From assembly GCF_003173715.1 (NCBI RefSeq), contig NZ_CP029550.1, forward strand, positions 1-64,000: a DNA stretch of 64,000 nt. The letters run 5' to 3'. The translations under genes and the position numbers were made by a program. Below, one piece after another: positions 36,264 through 45,368 of this stretch; position 1 is the stretch's first letter, and each line of letters opens with the position of its first letter. The stretch comes from Methylobacterium durans (GTDB taxonomy: Bacteria; Pseudomonadota; Alphaproteobacteria; Rhizobiales; Beijerinckiaceae). The notes under the pieces were generated by a model. It made no database searches and had not been told where the DNA came from. It was given only the letters and a program-made list of their open reading frames with translations.

Positions 36264-36787
36264 TGCGTGCGGCCGGTCTGTCGAGCCTCCGCGTCGCCGC
36301 CCTCCTCGTGGCGCTCGGCGCGGCGCTGACCGTCGGGGGCGCCCTCGTGTTCGAGCACGGGCTCGGCTACGTGCCCTGCAAGCTCTGCCTCACCGAGCGC
36401 ATCCCCTACTACGCCGCGGTGCCGCTCGCGCTCGCCGCCCTCGTCCTGCCGGCGCGCCTCGCCCGCCTCGCCCTCGGGCTCGCGGCCCTCGGCCTCCTCT
36501 ACGGAGCGGGCCTCGGGATCTACCACGCGGGCGCGGAATGGGGGTTCTGGCCCGGCCCGAGCGATTGCGGCGGCGGCGCCGGCGCCAATCCCGAGGCGAT
36601 GAGCGATTTCCTCGACCGGCTCAAGACGACGCGGGTGGTCGATTGCTCGACGGCCGCCTGGCGCTTCCTCGGGCTCTCGCTCGCCGGCTGGAACGCGCTG
36701 ATCGCGGCCGCCCTCGCCTCGGTTGCCGGCGGGGCCGCCATCCGGCGCGACGCGCCCCCTCTCCCGTTCGGGAGAGGGCGGGGGTGA
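36263..36787 (+). CDS. dsbB: DsbB-like disulfide oxidoreductase with repeat-derived C-terminus
   Basis: Four-span inner-membrane thiol oxidase that would pass electrons from periplasmic DsbA-like proteins to quinone. YVPCKLCLTERIPYYAAVPL contains the first Cys pair (CKLC) and the second pair is split: PSDCGGG and VVDCSTA. The start ATG at 36263 overlaps the upstream stop (TGATG). The last nine residues (LPFGRGRG-like) are encoded by the left end of a palindromic repeat at 36755, which provides the stop codon; the ancestral C-terminus was probably different. Confidence 0.88.
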   Translation: MRAAGLSSLRVAALLVALGAALTVGGALVFEHGLGYVPCKLCLTERIPYYAAVPLALAALVLPARLARLALGLAALGLLYGAGLGIYHAGAEWGFWPGPSDCGGGAGANPEAMSDFLDRLKTTRVVDCSTAAWRFLGLSLAGWNALIAAALASVAGGAAIRRDAPPLPFGRGRG

Positions 36788-36868
36788 GGGGTGCGGCCTG
36801 TCCGGGTATGGCGCACCCTTCACCCAGTCCGCGTGCCGCGGACTCGACCTCTCCCGAACGGGAGAGGG
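36755..36868. repeat. Palindromic repeat copy 2
   Basis: Full copy with CCTCTCCCGTTCGGGAGAGG at the left and CCTCTCCCGAACGGGAGAGG at the right, enclosing GTGAGGGGTGCGGCCTGTCC and CACCCAGTCCGCGTGCCGCG. The left end lies inside the dsbB-like gene and supplies its stop codon. Confidence 0.85.
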
Positions 36869-36910
36869 GATCCGCGCCTCATCCGGGAGCCGGCCCGGCC
36901 CGAACCCGCC

Positions 36911-37381
36911 CTAGTTCCGGTCGTCCGGCATCGGCGGCAGCGGCGCCACGTCGATGCCCTCCTCGATGAGGGCGCGGGCCTCCTCGGGGCTCGCCTCGCC
37001 GTAGATCGGCCGCTCCGCGACCTCGCCGTAATGGATCTTGCGGGCCTCCTCGGGAAAGCGCGGGCCGACATGCTCGGCGGTGCTCTGCACGTGCTCGCGC
37101 ACGGCGCGCAAGAGCGCCCTGAGCTTCTGCTCCGGCTCCGCAATCATCGGCATGGGGCTGGGCCCGGGTGCCTCCGGGAGGGGAGCCGGCACGGGCGCCG
37201 ACCGCTCGCCCCGGTCCGTGCGGGCGATGCGGGGGGCCATCAGGCCCTTCTCCACCTTGCCCGATCCGCAGAGCGGGCAGCTCACGAGGCCGCGCGCGGC
37301 CTGCTCGTCGAAGGAGGCGCTTGAGGGAAACCAGCTCTCGAACGTGTGGCTGGCCTCGCAGACGAGGGTGTAGCGGATCAT
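36911..37381 (-). CDS. DUF1178 family protein
   Basis: A 156-residue protein of a family common in alphaproteobacteria. MIRYTLVCEASHTFESWFPS with a following SCPLCGSGKVEKGLMAP shows a zinc-ribbon-like N-terminus (one Cys early, then CPLC). A Pro-rich linker leads to a helical C-terminal domain (LRALLRAVREHVQSTAEHVG, then EEARKIHYGEV). Function is unknown. It ends 20 bp upstream of the nitrilase-family gene on the same strand side and is likely co-transcribed with it and the glutaredoxin. Confidence 0.85.
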   Translation of the reverse strand: MIRYTLVCEASHTFESWFPSSASFDEQAARGLVSCPLCGSGKVEKGLMAPRIARTDRGERSAPVPAPLPEAPGPSPMPMIAEPEQKLRALLRAVREHVQSTAEHVGPRFPEEARKIHYGEVAERPIYGEASPEEARALIEEGIDVAPLPPMPDDRN

Positions 37382-37402
37382 GACGTCAGGATAACGCGCG
37401 AC

Positions 37403-38269
37403 TCATGAACAACGCCCCACCCGCTCGACGGTGAAGGGCCGCGCGTGCTGGAGCGCCGGGATGCGGCCCCGCGCCTCGGCGACGCGCGCAAGGTCGATCT
37501 CGGCGAGGATCACGCCGGGCTCCGCCCCGTCGGCCTCGGCGATCACCCGACCCCAGGGATCGACGATGATCGAGTGGCCGTAGGTGTCGCGTCCGTCCTC
37601 GTGGCGCCCGCCCTGCGCGGCCGAGATCATGAACGAGCCGGTCTCGATGGCGCGGGCCCGGTGCAGCACGTGCCAGTGGGCCTCGCCGGTCTGCTGGGTG
37701 AAGCAGGCGGGCGCCGTCAGGATGCTGGCGCCGGCCTCCGCGAGCGCCCGGAACAGGGCGGGGAAGCGGATGTCGTAGCAGATGCCGAGCCCGATCGGAG
37801 CCAGAGCCGTGTCGGCGACGATCGCGCAGGCGCCGCCCGTATAGGTGGCCGATTCACGCCAGCGCTCGCCGTTCGGCAGATCGACGTCATAGAGGTGGAG
37901 CTTGTCGTAGGCCGCGACGATCTCGCCCTGCCCGTCGATCAGGAAGGCGCGGTTGGCGATCTTCTCGCCGTTGCGGATCGCCAGCGAGCCGATCTGCACC
38001 ACGGCGCCGGTCTCGCGGGCAACGTCGCGGAGCGCGGCGAGCGTCGGATCGTCCTCCTGCGCACGCACCCTCTCGAACATCGCCGTGCGGCTGCGCTCGA
38101 CCAGCGAGGTCATTTCCGGCGTCTGAACGTAGTGTGCGCCGGCCGCCACCGCCTCGCGGACGCCCGCCACCGCCGCGTCGCGGTTGGCCAGGGGCTCGCG
38201 GCCCGAGCGCATCTGCACGCAGGCGGCGATGAAGCGGCCCTCAGGCACCGGCGACCCCGACTTCGGCAC
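37403..38269 (-). CDS. Nitrilase-superfamily carbon-nitrogen hydrolase
   Basis: A 288-residue C-N hydrolase with the Glu-Lys-Cys triad: YVQTPEMTSL, YDKLHLYDVDLP and GLGICYDIRFP. These blocks are close to the Nit1/NIT2 (omega-amidase or deaminated-glutathione amidase) group. The start is GTG at 38269, overlapping the glutaredoxin gene by 29 bp. The pairing with a glutaredoxin fits a role in cleaning up deaminated glutathione, though this is inference. Confidence 0.88.
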   Translation of the reverse strand: MPKSGSPVPEGRFIAACVQMRSGREPLANRDAAVAGVREAVAAGAHYVQTPEMTSLVERSRTAMFERVRAQEDDPTLAALRDVARETGAVVQIGSLAIRNGEKIANRAFLIDGQGEIVAAYDKLHLYDVDLPNGERWRESATYTGGACAIVADTALAPIGLGICYDIRFPALFRALAEAGASILTAPACFTQQTGEAHWHVLHRARAIETGSFMISAAQGGRHEDGRDTYGHSIIVDPWGRVIAEADGAEPGVILAEIDLARVAEARGRIPALQHARPFTVERVGRCS

Positions 38270-38522
38270 CCTTCAGGAGCGGGTCGAGCTTGCCGGCGCG
38301 GTCGAGGGCGTAGAGGTCGTCGCAGCCGCCGACGTGCTGTTCGCCGACGAAGATCTGCGGCACGCTGGTGCGTCCGCCCGCCCGCTGCACCATCGCGGCC
38401 CGGGCCCCTTGCGTCTTCTCGACGTCGATCTCCTGGTAGGCGACGCCCTTCTCCTTCAGCAGGCTTTTCGCCGCCGAGCAGTAGGGACACCAGGCAGTCG
38501 TGTAGATCGTGACCGGTTGCAT
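38241..38522 (-). CDS. grxC: Glutaredoxin (GrxC type)
   Basis: A 93-residue dithiol glutaredoxin with the CPYC site in YTTAWCPYCSAAKSLL, the cis-Pro segment TSVPQIFVG and the glutathione-binding GGCDDLYAL. It reduces mixed disulfides and ribonucleotide reductase using glutathione. First gene of the grx-nitrilase-DUF1178 run on the minus strand. The nitrilase-family start lies inside its 3' end. Confidence 0.93.
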   Translation of the reverse strand: MQPVTIYTTAWCPYCSAAKSLLKEKGVAYQEIDVEKTQGARAAMVQRAGGRTSVPQIFVGEQHVGGCDDLYALDRAGKLDPLLKGAEVGVAGA

Positions 38523-38630
38523 GCGTGTCGACGAGCCCCGTGGGTGAGAGCCTGCATATAGGCAAACGGCACGCCGCTTCCTATTGCCGGGCCGCCACGG
38601 GTCTCGGGGGATTGCTTGTGCAGGCGCTGC

Positions 38631-38987
38631 TCAGGCGGCGAGCAGCTTTTCTACCTCGTTGACGAGGTCGCGCAGGTGGAAGGGTTTCGAGAGGACCTTG
38701 GCGTCCTTGGGGGCCTTCGAATCCGGGTTCAGGGCCACGGCGGCGAAGCCCGTGATGAACATCACCTTGATGTCGGGGTCGAGCTCGGTGGCGCGGCGCG
38801 CCAGCTCGATTCCGTCCATCTCGGGCATCACGATGTCGGTGAGGAGGAGCTCGAACGGCTCCTCGCGCAGGCGGTTGTAGGCGGAGAGACCGTTGTCGAA
38901 GGAGAGGACGTCGTAACCGGCGTTCTGCAGCGCCTTCGCGAGGAAGCGGCGCATGTCGTTGTCGTCTTCCGCCAGGAGGATCTTCAT
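38631..38987 (-). CDS. cpdR: CpdR-type single-domain response regulator
   Basis: A 118-residue stand-alone receiver. AEDDNDMRR supplies the acidic pocket, LLLTDIVMPEMDG the phosphorylated Asp, FITGFAAVAL the switch Thr region, and LSKPFHL the conserved Lys. This sequence closely resembles CpdR, which in Caulobacter targets ClpXP substrates when unphosphorylated. The relay is CckA-ChpT. It stands alone with its own upstream region. Confidence 0.9.
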   Translation of the reverse strand: MKILLAEDDNDMRRFLAKALQNAGYDVLSFDNGLSAYNRLREEPFELLLTDIVMPEMDGIELARRATELDPDIKVMFITGFAAVALNPDSKAPKDAKVLSKPFHLRDLVNEVEKLLAA

Positions 38988-39193
38988 CGGACGGTTCCGA
39001 GCCCTTGAGTCGCTGTGTTCATTCCATAAAGGGACAGTTTGGTAAACAGAGCGTTAGGATCGGGCCTGCGGACGGGGTGCCGCCGCGCACTGGTGCAGGC
39101 TCGCGACACCGCTCGTCGCAGTGGACAGGGACGCCCCTGCGCCCCAATGTGGAGGCCGTCCCTCCCGCCATCGAGACGAGGCGCCCCGCCGCG

Positions 39194-40096
39194 ATGACAG
39201 CGCCCCAACCGGACCAGACCGACGCCTTCGGCTTCGCGCCCGCCTTCGCCGTGGACGAGCCGGCGGCGCACGGGATCCCGTTCGTGTTCAACACGGGCCA
39301 TTCCGGCTCGGTCTACCCGGCGCGCTTCCTCGCGGCCTCCCGCCTCGACGCGCTGGCGCTCCGCCGCTCCGAGGACGCCCATGTGGAGCGCCTGTTCGCC
39401 TCGGTGGTGACCCTCGGCGCGCCCCTGATGCGGGCGAATTTCCCCCGCGCCTATCTCGACGTGAACCGCGAGCCCTACGAACTCGACCCCCGCATGTTCG
39501 AGGGGCGCCTGCCGCCGTTTGCCAACACCCGCTCGATGCGGGTGGCGGGCGGGCTCGGCACGGTGCCGCGCGTCGTCGCCGACGGGCAGGAGATCTATGC
39601 CGGGCGCCTGCCGGTCGAGGAGGCGGTGGCCCGGATCGAGGGGCTCTACAAGCCCTATCACCGGGTGCTGCGCGGCCTGATCCAGCGCACGGCCCGCCAG
39701 TTCGGCTGCGCGATCCTGATCGATTGCCACTCGATGCCCTCGTCGAGCCTCGGGCGCGAACCCGAGGCCAAAGCCGACATCGTGCTGGGCGACCGCTTCG
39801 GCACCGCCTGCGCCCCGTTCCTCGTCGAGGCGTTCGAGACGGAGCTGCGCGGCCGCGGCTTGCGGGTGGTCCGCAACAAGCCCTACGCAGGCGGCTTCAT
39901 CACCGAGCATTACGGGGAACCGAATGTCGGCCGCCACGCGCTCCAGATCGAGATCAACCGCGCGCTCTACATGAACGAGGCGACGCTCGCCGTGACGTCG
40001 GGCTTCGACAGCCTGCTCGCGGCCCTGCGGGACGTCGTCGTCGCGGTGGCGGGGCAGACCGCCGACCTGGAGCCCCGGCGCATCGCGGCGGAATAG
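39194..40096 (+). CDS. N-formylglutamate amidohydrolase family protein
   Basis: Zinc hydrolase of 300 residues related to HutG-type N-formylglutamate amidohydrolase. FVFNTGHSGSVYP and LIDCHSMPSSSLG hold zinc-binding His/Asp residues; GGFITEHYGEPNVGRHALQI and EINRALYMNE are further conserved blocks. Histidine degradation is the typical pathway, but no hut genes are near. ATG at 39194 was chosen over an upstream open frame to 39005, whose sequence is not conserved-like. Confidence 0.88.
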   Translation: MTAPQPDQTDAFGFAPAFAVDEPAAHGIPFVFNTGHSGSVYPARFLAASRLDALALRRSEDAHVERLFASVVTLGAPLMRANFPRAYLDVNREPYELDPRMFEGRLPPFANTRSMRVAGGLGTVPRVVADGQEIYAGRLPVEEAVARIEGLYKPYHRVLRGLIQRTARQFGCAILIDCHSMPSSSLGREPEAKADIVLGDRFGTACAPFLVEAFETELRGRGLRVVRNKPYAGGFITEHYGEPNVGRHALQIEINRALYMNEATLAVTSGFDSLLAALRDVVVAVAGQTADLEPRRIAAE

Positions 40097-40152
40097 GCGC
40101 CCCGTCGATCGGCCCCGGCATCCCGCGACCTCCGCCCGTCAAGCGCAGGTCC

Positions 40153-40263
40153 TCTCTCCCGTCCGGGAGCGGGACAGGGTGAGGGGTGCGACAGATCCGA
40201 ATGACGTGCATCCCTCACCCGGTCGGCTGACGCCGACTCGACCTCTCCCGAACGGGAGAGGTG
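40153..40263. repeat. Palindromic repeat copy 3
   Basis: Copy with a slightly diverged left end (CTCTCCCGTCCGGGAGCGG) and an intact right end (CCTCTCCCGAACGGGAGAGG); the middle keeps GTGAGGGGTGCGAC and CCCTCACCCGGTCGG. A further weak relic (GACAGGGTGAGGCGTGCAGG) follows at about 40331-40350. Confidence 0.8.
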
Positions 40264-40421
40264 GGGGCGCCGGACCCCATCAGCCCCGACGCCGACGACG
40301 AGGCGCGGGTCCCCTCGCGTTTCGAGAAGGACAGGGTGAGGCGTGCAGGTCTGTCCGCGGAGGTCTCCGGCGCCTGCGAGACAGGCCCTTCTCTCGGGGC
40401 TACCGTCCACCTGCGCGCAAG

Positions 40422-40512
40422 AAAAAAGGCCACTCCCGAAGGAGCGGCCCGAAGTCTAGGGAGGAAACGCCCAAGAAGGGCTGCGGGACCGCGACGCCAT
40501 CGCGATCTCGCA
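40422..40512 (-). ncRNA. Candidate suhB/mmgR (alpha-r8)-like small RNA
   Basis: On the minus strand about 90 nt are framed by a promoter-like pair (CTTGCG, 17-bp spacer, TACATT) and a strong terminator (GGCCGCTCC TTCG GGAGTGGCC then T6, 40422-40449). Between them is TTTCCTCCCT (complement of 40458-40467), a single-stranded-type motif that I recall as conserved in the alphaproteobacterial suhB/mmgR family. A GGGC-rich hairpin precedes it. It also lies 110-200 bp downstream of galU, so the terminator could serve galU. Family assignment is from memory and needs a covariance search. Confidence 0.6.
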
Positions 40513-40518
40513 ATGCAC

Positions 40519-40547
40519 AATGTAAAGTGCGCCGCACAAAACGCAAG
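40519..40547 (-). promoter_or_regulatory. Sigma-70-like promoter of the candidate sRNA
   Basis: Minus-strand -35 CTTGCG (40542-40547), exactly 17 bp of spacer, -10 TACATT (40519-40524). The expected start of transcription is near 40512. It matches the alphaproteobacterial pattern CTTGAC-N17-CTATAT in most positions. Confidence 0.5.
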
Positions 40548-40624
40548 CGCCGAAATGGCTAAGTCGCGTGCTCCCTGCGCATGGCACAACCGCGTCGGGC
40601 GCAATCGAGTTGGGGGCGTCGCGA

Positions 40625-41488
40625 TCAGCCTTCCAGGAGCCGCGCGATCTCAGCCTTGAGCGGACCGGCGAGATCCTCCCGTTCCAGTGCGTAGGCGAGG
40701 TTGGCGGTGAGGAAGCCGAGCTTCGAGCCCGTATCGTAGGTGCGGCCCTCGTAGCGCAGCCCGAAGAACTTCTGCGTCTCGGCGAGGCGGATCATCGCGT
40801 CGGTGAGCTGAATCTCGCCGCCCGCCCCCGTCTCGCCCTTCTCCAGGATCGCGAAGACCTCCGGCTGCAGAATGTAGCGGCCCGAGATGATGTAGTTCGA
40901 GGGCGCGGTGCCCTGCTTCGGCTTCTCGACCATGCCGGTGATCTCGAAGGTCTGCCCGAAGGTCTCGCCGACGCTGACGATGCCGTACTGGTGAGTCTCC
41001 TCGGGCTTCACCTCCTCCACCGCGATGATGTTGCCGCCGTGCTGCTCGTAGGCCCGGAGCATCTGGCCCATGCAGCCGCGGCTCAGCATATCGGGCAGGA
41101 GCACGGCGAAGGGCTCGTCGCCGACGATCTCGCGGGCGCACCAGACCGCGTGGCCGAGGCCGAGCGGCGCCTGCTGGCGCGTGAAGCTCGTCTGGCCTGC
41201 CATCGGCAAATCCTGCTTCAGCGCCTCGTAGGCCGCCTGCTTGCCGCGCTCCTGCAGGGTCCGGTCGAGCTCGTAGGCGATATCGAAATGGTCCTCGATG
41301 ACCGCCTTGCCGCGGCCCGTGACGAAGATGAAGTGCTCGATGCCGGCCTCCCGCGCCTCGTCGACCACGTGCTGCACGACCGGTCGGTCCACGACCGTGA
41401 GCATCTCCTTCGGGACCGCCTTGGTGGCGGGCAGGAAGCGGGTGCCGAGACCGGCGACGGGGAGGACGGCCTTGCGGATCGGTTTCAT
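40625..41488 (-). CDS. galU: UTP-glucose-1-phosphate uridylyltransferase
   Basis: Makes UDP-glucose from UTP and glucose 1-phosphate. The 287-residue protein has the nucleotide-binding start [20 protein letters not shown] and [17 protein letters not shown], then [32 protein letters not shown] and [10 protein letters not shown], all typical of GalU. ATG at 41488 (MKPIRK) is chosen. It is divergent from galE with about 180 bp between, so the two steps of UDP-sugar supply share a control region. Confidence 0.95.
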   Translation of the reverse strand: MKPIRKAVLPVAGLGTRFLPATKAVPKEMLTVVDRPVVQHVVDEAREAGIEHFIFVTGRGKAVIEDHFDIAYELDRTLQERGKQAAYEALKQDLPMAGQTSFTRQQAPLGLGHAVWCAREIVGDEPFAVLLPDMLSRGCMGQMLRAYEQHGGNIIAVEEVKPEETHQYGIVSVGETFGQTFEITGMVEKPKQGTAPSNYIISGRYILQPEVFAILEKGETGAGGEIQLTDAMIRLAETQKFFGLRYEGRTYDTGSKLGFLTANLAYALEREDLAGPLKAEIARLLEG

Positions 41489-41669
41489 CGGAGCGGGACC
41501 TGGAGAGATGGGGCGAATGCGGGTGGCGCGGTGGAATGTCGTATCGGAGAGATAGTTCGCACGGCGAAGCTGCAAACCCGCTGAACGGCGAACAACCCCT
41601 TTGCTCCGTCAACAGGGCGCGAGCTTTGCGTTAGGATGCGGCGAAGGTCACGTCAGCGAGAGGATTCAG

Positions 41670-42662
41670 ATGGCGGTTCTGGTGACGGGCGGTGCCGGCT
41701 ATATCGGCAGCCACATGGTTCTGGCGCTCCTCGACGCGGGGCACGAGGAGATCGTCGTCCTCGACGACCTCTCCACCGGCTTCGACTGGGCGCTGCCGCC
41801 CGAGGTGAAGCTCGTCGTCGGCGACATCGCCGACCAAGCCCTCGTCACCGAGACGATCCTGCAGCACCGCATCGACGCGCTCGCGCATTTCGCGGCCAAG
41901 ATCGTGGTGCCGGACTCGGTCGCGGACCCGCTCGGATACTACCTCGCGAACACCGCCAAGACGCGCTCGCTGATCGAGACGGCCGTGCGCACGGGCGTCA
42001 AGCACGTGATCTTCTCCTCCACCGCCGCCGTCTACGGCGAGCCCGAGACCGTGCCGGTGCCGGAGGACCTGACCACCAGCCCGATCAACCCCTACGGCCG
42101 CTCAAAGCTGATGAGCGAGTGGATGATCCAGGATGCAGCCAAGGCCCACGGCTTCAGCTACGTCATCCTGCGCTACTTCAACGTGGCGGGCGCCGACCCG
42201 CGCGGGCGCACCGGCCAATCGACCCCGAACGCCACCCACCTGATCAAGGTGGCGACCCAGACCGCGCTGGGCCAGCGCAGCCACATCGACGTGTTCGGCA
42301 CCGACTACCCGACCCCGGACGGGTCGTGCCTGCGCGACTACATCCAGGTCTCCGACCTCGCCGAGGCCCACCGCGTGGCGCTGACGCACCTGCGTTCGGG
42401 CGGCGAGAGCCTGACGCTGAATTGCGGCTACGGGCGGGGCTACTCGGTGCTGGAGGTGATCGAGGTGGTCAAGCGGATCTCCGGCCGCGACTTCGAGGTG
42501 CGGCTCTGCCCGCGCCGGGCCGGCGATCCGGCCCAGATCATCGCGGGCGCCGACCGCATCCGGCAGCGCCTCGGCTGGGTGCCGAAGCACGACGACCTCG
42601 ACGCCATCGTCGGGCAGGCGCTCGCCTGGGAGGATTCGCTGTCCCGCCGCAACCGGGTCTGA
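41670..42662 (+). CDS. galE: UDP-glucose 4-epimerase
   Basis: Short-chain dehydrogenase/reductase-type epimerase of 330 residues converting UDP-glucose and UDP-galactose. MAVLVTGGAGYIGSH is the NAD site; FSSTAAVYGEPE holds the catalytic Ser region; NPYGRSKLMSE holds the YxxxK pair; LRYFNVAGADP and GTDYPTPDGSCLRDYIQVSD are strong GalE blocks. Start ATG at 41670. The MltB gene begins three bases after its stop. Confidence 0.95.
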   Translation: MAVLVTGGAGYIGSHMVLALLDAGHEEIVVLDDLSTGFDWALPPEVKLVVGDIADQALVTETILQHRIDALAHFAAKIVVPDSVADPLGYYLANTAKTRSLIETAVRTGVKHVIFSSTAAVYGEPETVPVPEDLTTSPINPYGRSKLMSEWMIQDAAKAHGFSYVILRYFNVAGADPRGRTGQSTPNATHLIKVATQTALGQRSHIDVFGTDYPTPDGSCLRDYIQVSDLAEAHRVALTHLRSGGESLTLNCGYGRGYSVLEVIEVVKRISGRDFEVRLCPRRAGDPAQIIAGADRIRQRLGWVPKHDDLDAIVGQALAWEDSLSRRNRV

Positions 42663-42664
42663 GC

Positions 42665-43902
42665 GTGCGGTCGTTCCTGGCGCTCGCCGCGGGTGCCGCG
42701 GCGGGCTGGCTCGCGCCGGTCGCGCCGGCCTCCGCCCAGGCGGCGAAGCCGCCCGCCCCCGAGCCGGCGAAGCCGTCCCCCGCTCGGCCTGCCGCCTTCG
42801 CGGCCTTCATCGAGGCGCTTCGGCCGGACGCCCGGGCTCGCGGCATCTCGGACGCGACCTTCGCGGCGGCCTTCCGCGGGGTCACGCAGCCCGATCCCGA
42901 GATCCTGGCGCGGACCCGCCGCCAGGGCGAGTTCGCCCGGCCCGTCTGGGACTACCTCGTCGGCGCCGTCTCCGCCGGCCGGATCGCCCGCGGGCGCGCC
43001 CGGGCGGCGGCGCTCTCCGGCACCCTCGACCGGATCGAGACCCGCTACGGCGTCCCGCGGGGCGTGCTCCTCGCCTTCTGGGGGATCGAATCGGATTTCG
43101 GGGCGAGCGGCGGCTCCGTGCCGACGATCCGGGCGCTGGCGACGCTCGCCGCGGCGGGCCACCGCGGAACCCTGTTCCGGGATGAATTGCTGGCGGCGCT
43201 GACCATCCTCGAGCGCGGCGACATCGCGCCCGATCGGATGAAGGGCTCCTGGGCCGGGGCAATGGGACAGGTGCAGTTCCTGCCCTCGACCTTCCTCGCC
43301 CACGCGGTCGATTTCGACGGCGACGGCCATCGGGACATCTGGGGCTCCGACGCCGACAGCCTCGCCTCGATCGCGGCGTATCTGAAGGCGCTCGGCTGGA
43401 ACCCGGCCGTCTCCTGGGGTTACGAGGTCGCCCTGCCGGACGGGTTCGACCTGGCGCGCTACGCGGGCGATCTCGGGGAGTTCGATCGCCGCGGCGTGCG
43501 CCGCAAAGATGGGGGCGCCTGCCGCAGGCCGGCAACGCGAGCCTGTTCCTGCCGGGCGGGCTCGGGGCGCCGTCCTTCCTGATCACCGACAATTTCGAGG
43601 TGATCCGCGGCTACAACACCTCCGATTCCTACGCGCTCGCCGTCGGCCACCTCGCCGACCGCCTGTCGGGCGGGCCCGCACTGGCCGCGCCCTGGCCGGC
43701 CGAGGCGGGCCGCCTCGACAAGGCCGGGCTCGAGGCGTTGCAGCGGGGGCTCGCGGGCCAGGGCCTCTACGCCGGCGATGCCGATGGGCGGGCCGGCCCG
43801 AAGCTGCGCGAGGCCGTCCGCCGCTACCAGATCCGCGAGGGGCTGGCCGCGGACGGCTACGCGACGCCCGCCCTCCTGGCGCGGCTGACGGGGCGGCCCT
43901 GA
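42665..43902 (+). CDS. Lytic murein transglycosylase (MltB type) with PG-binding domain, frameshifted
   Basis: Periplasmic transglycosylase, GTG start at 42665, two bases after galE. Signal peptide (SFLALAAGAAAGWLAPVAPA). The catalytic domain runs from AFIEALRPDARARGISDATF through LLAFWGIESDFGASGG (catalytic Glu) and GSWAGAMGQVQFLPSTFL to DIWGSDADSLASIAAYLKAL. The C-terminal 60 residues (KAGLEALQRGLAGQGLYAGD) form a peptidoglycan-binding domain of the PG_binding_1 type. The frame breaks near 43515 in a G-rich run; GNASLFLPGGLG resumes in another frame to the stop at 43902. About 412 residues. Confidence 0.9.
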
Positions 43903-43976
43903 GGCGGGCCCGGGAGAAGACGCCCGCCGCATCCTCCTGTATGGTCCCGGCCGGCGTGGCGTTTCGGAGGCTTTGC

Positions 43977-45368
43977 ATGGCGATGGTGGCGGGACAGGCA
44001 CGGCACCTCCTGCGCCTCGGCTGCGCTGCCCTCGTCGCGGGCCTCGCCCTGTTCGAGGCGCCGCCTGCCCGCGCGCAATGGGGCGACACCTACGACCAGG
44101 GCCAGGGCGGCTACGCGACGCCCCGGCGCCGCTACCGGGACAATTACTACCGGGACGACGGGGCCTCCGCGCGCCCGACCCGCCGCTACCAGCCCCAACA
44201 GCAGGAGGCGCCGCGCCAGTTCTACTGGCCCTGGGAGGAGCGCCCGCAGCAGGCCCAACCCCAGCCGGATCCGACCTACCGCCCCTCGCGGCCGCGGGCG
44301 CCCGCCGTCGCCGACGCGCCCCGCGTGCCGAAGCGCCGGGTGGCCCGGCCGGCTCCGGTGGTAGTCCCGCCGAAGCCCGCCGTGGCGAAGACGGAGCCGA
44401 CGACGCAGATCGCCGTCTTCGGCGATTCGCTGGCCGACCACCTGAGCAAGGGCCTCGACGACGTGTTCGAGGACAATGCCGACGTCGCGGTCATCGACCG
44501 GGCGAAGGGCGACAGCGGCCTCGTGCGCAAGGACGTCGTCGACTGGCCGAAGGCTGCCGAGGACTATCTCGCCACCAACCCGAAGGTGCGCTACGCCCTT
44601 GTGCTGCTCGGCGCCAACGACCGTCAACCGATCCGCGACGGCGACCAGAGCTACGACGCGCTGACCGACCGCTGGCGCGAGATCTACCGCGACCGGGTCG
44701 ATGCCCTCGTCAAGGTGTTCACGGACCGGAAGCTGCCCCTGATCTGGGTCGGCGCGCCGCCGATGCGGAGCGAAGCCCTCACCACCGATCTCGCCGCGAT
44801 CAACGACCTCGTGCGCGAGCGCGTCACCCGCGCCGGCGCGACCTATGTCGACGTCTGGCCAGGCTTCGTCGACGACCGCAACCGCTACACCCCGTCCGGG
44901 CCCGATCTCGAGGGACAGAACGCGAAGCTGCGCACCTCGGACGGCGTGCACTTCACGCATGCCGGCGCCCGCAAGCTCGCCCACTTCGCCGACGTGGAAC
45001 TGAAGCGCATGATGGGCACGGCCGGCCCGGCCGCCACCGACCAGCCGGTCGCGGCGATCTCCGCGACGCCCGGCCCCGGCCTCGACGGGACGGCGCGCCT
45101 CGACGATGCGGCCGCGATCGACCGCCAGATCACCGCGATGCTGCCGAGCCTGCCCGAGCCGCCGGGCATCCCGGCACTACCCGTGAAGCCGCTCGCCGGC
45201 CCGGTCGTGCCGCTTGGCCGCCCCGAGACCTCCCCGGGCGGCGCGCTGATGAATGCGCGCCCGCGCGACGGCGACGCCTCCGGAACCGTGGAGCGCGTGC
45301 TTCAGCGCGGCGCCCCCGCGACGCCGCAGCCGGGCCGGGCTGACGATTTCCGCTGGCCGCCGGGCTAG
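43977..45368 (+). CDS. DUF459 / SGNH-hydrolase-like exported protein
   Basis: A 463-residue exported protein. The signal is LLRLGCAALVAGLALFEAPPARA. A low-complexity Tyr/Arg/Pro region (about 30-120) precedes the SGNH domain: AVFGDSLADHLSKGL (block I Ser), KGDSGLVRKD, LLGANDRQP (block III Asn) and DGVHFTHAGARKL (block V Asp-His). The C-terminal 110 residues are Pro/Ala-rich. The family is common in alphaproteobacteria, and some SGNH relatives modify cell-surface polysaccharides. Start ATG at 43977. Confidence 0.85.
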   Translation: MAMVAGQARHLLRLGCAALVAGLALFEAPPARAQWGDTYDQGQGGYATPRRRYRDNYYRDDGASARPTRRYQPQQQEAPRQFYWPWEERPQQAQPQPDPTYRPSRPRAPAVADAPRVPKRRVARPAPVVVPPKPAVAKTEPTTQIAVFGDSLADHLSKGLDDVFEDNADVAVIDRAKGDSGLVRKDVVDWPKAAEDYLATNPKVRYALVLLGANDRQPIRDGDQSYDALTDRWREIYRDRVDALVKVFTDRKLPLIWVGAPPMRSEALTTDLAAINDLVRERVTRAGATYVDVWPGFVDDRNRYTPSGPDLEGQNAKLRTSDGVHFTHAGARKLAHFADVELKRMMGTAGPAATDQPVAAISATPGPGLDGTARLDDAAAIDRQITAMLPSLPEPPGIPALPVKPLAGPVVPLGRPETSPGGALMNARPRDGDASGTVERVLQRGAPATPQPGRADDFRWPPG

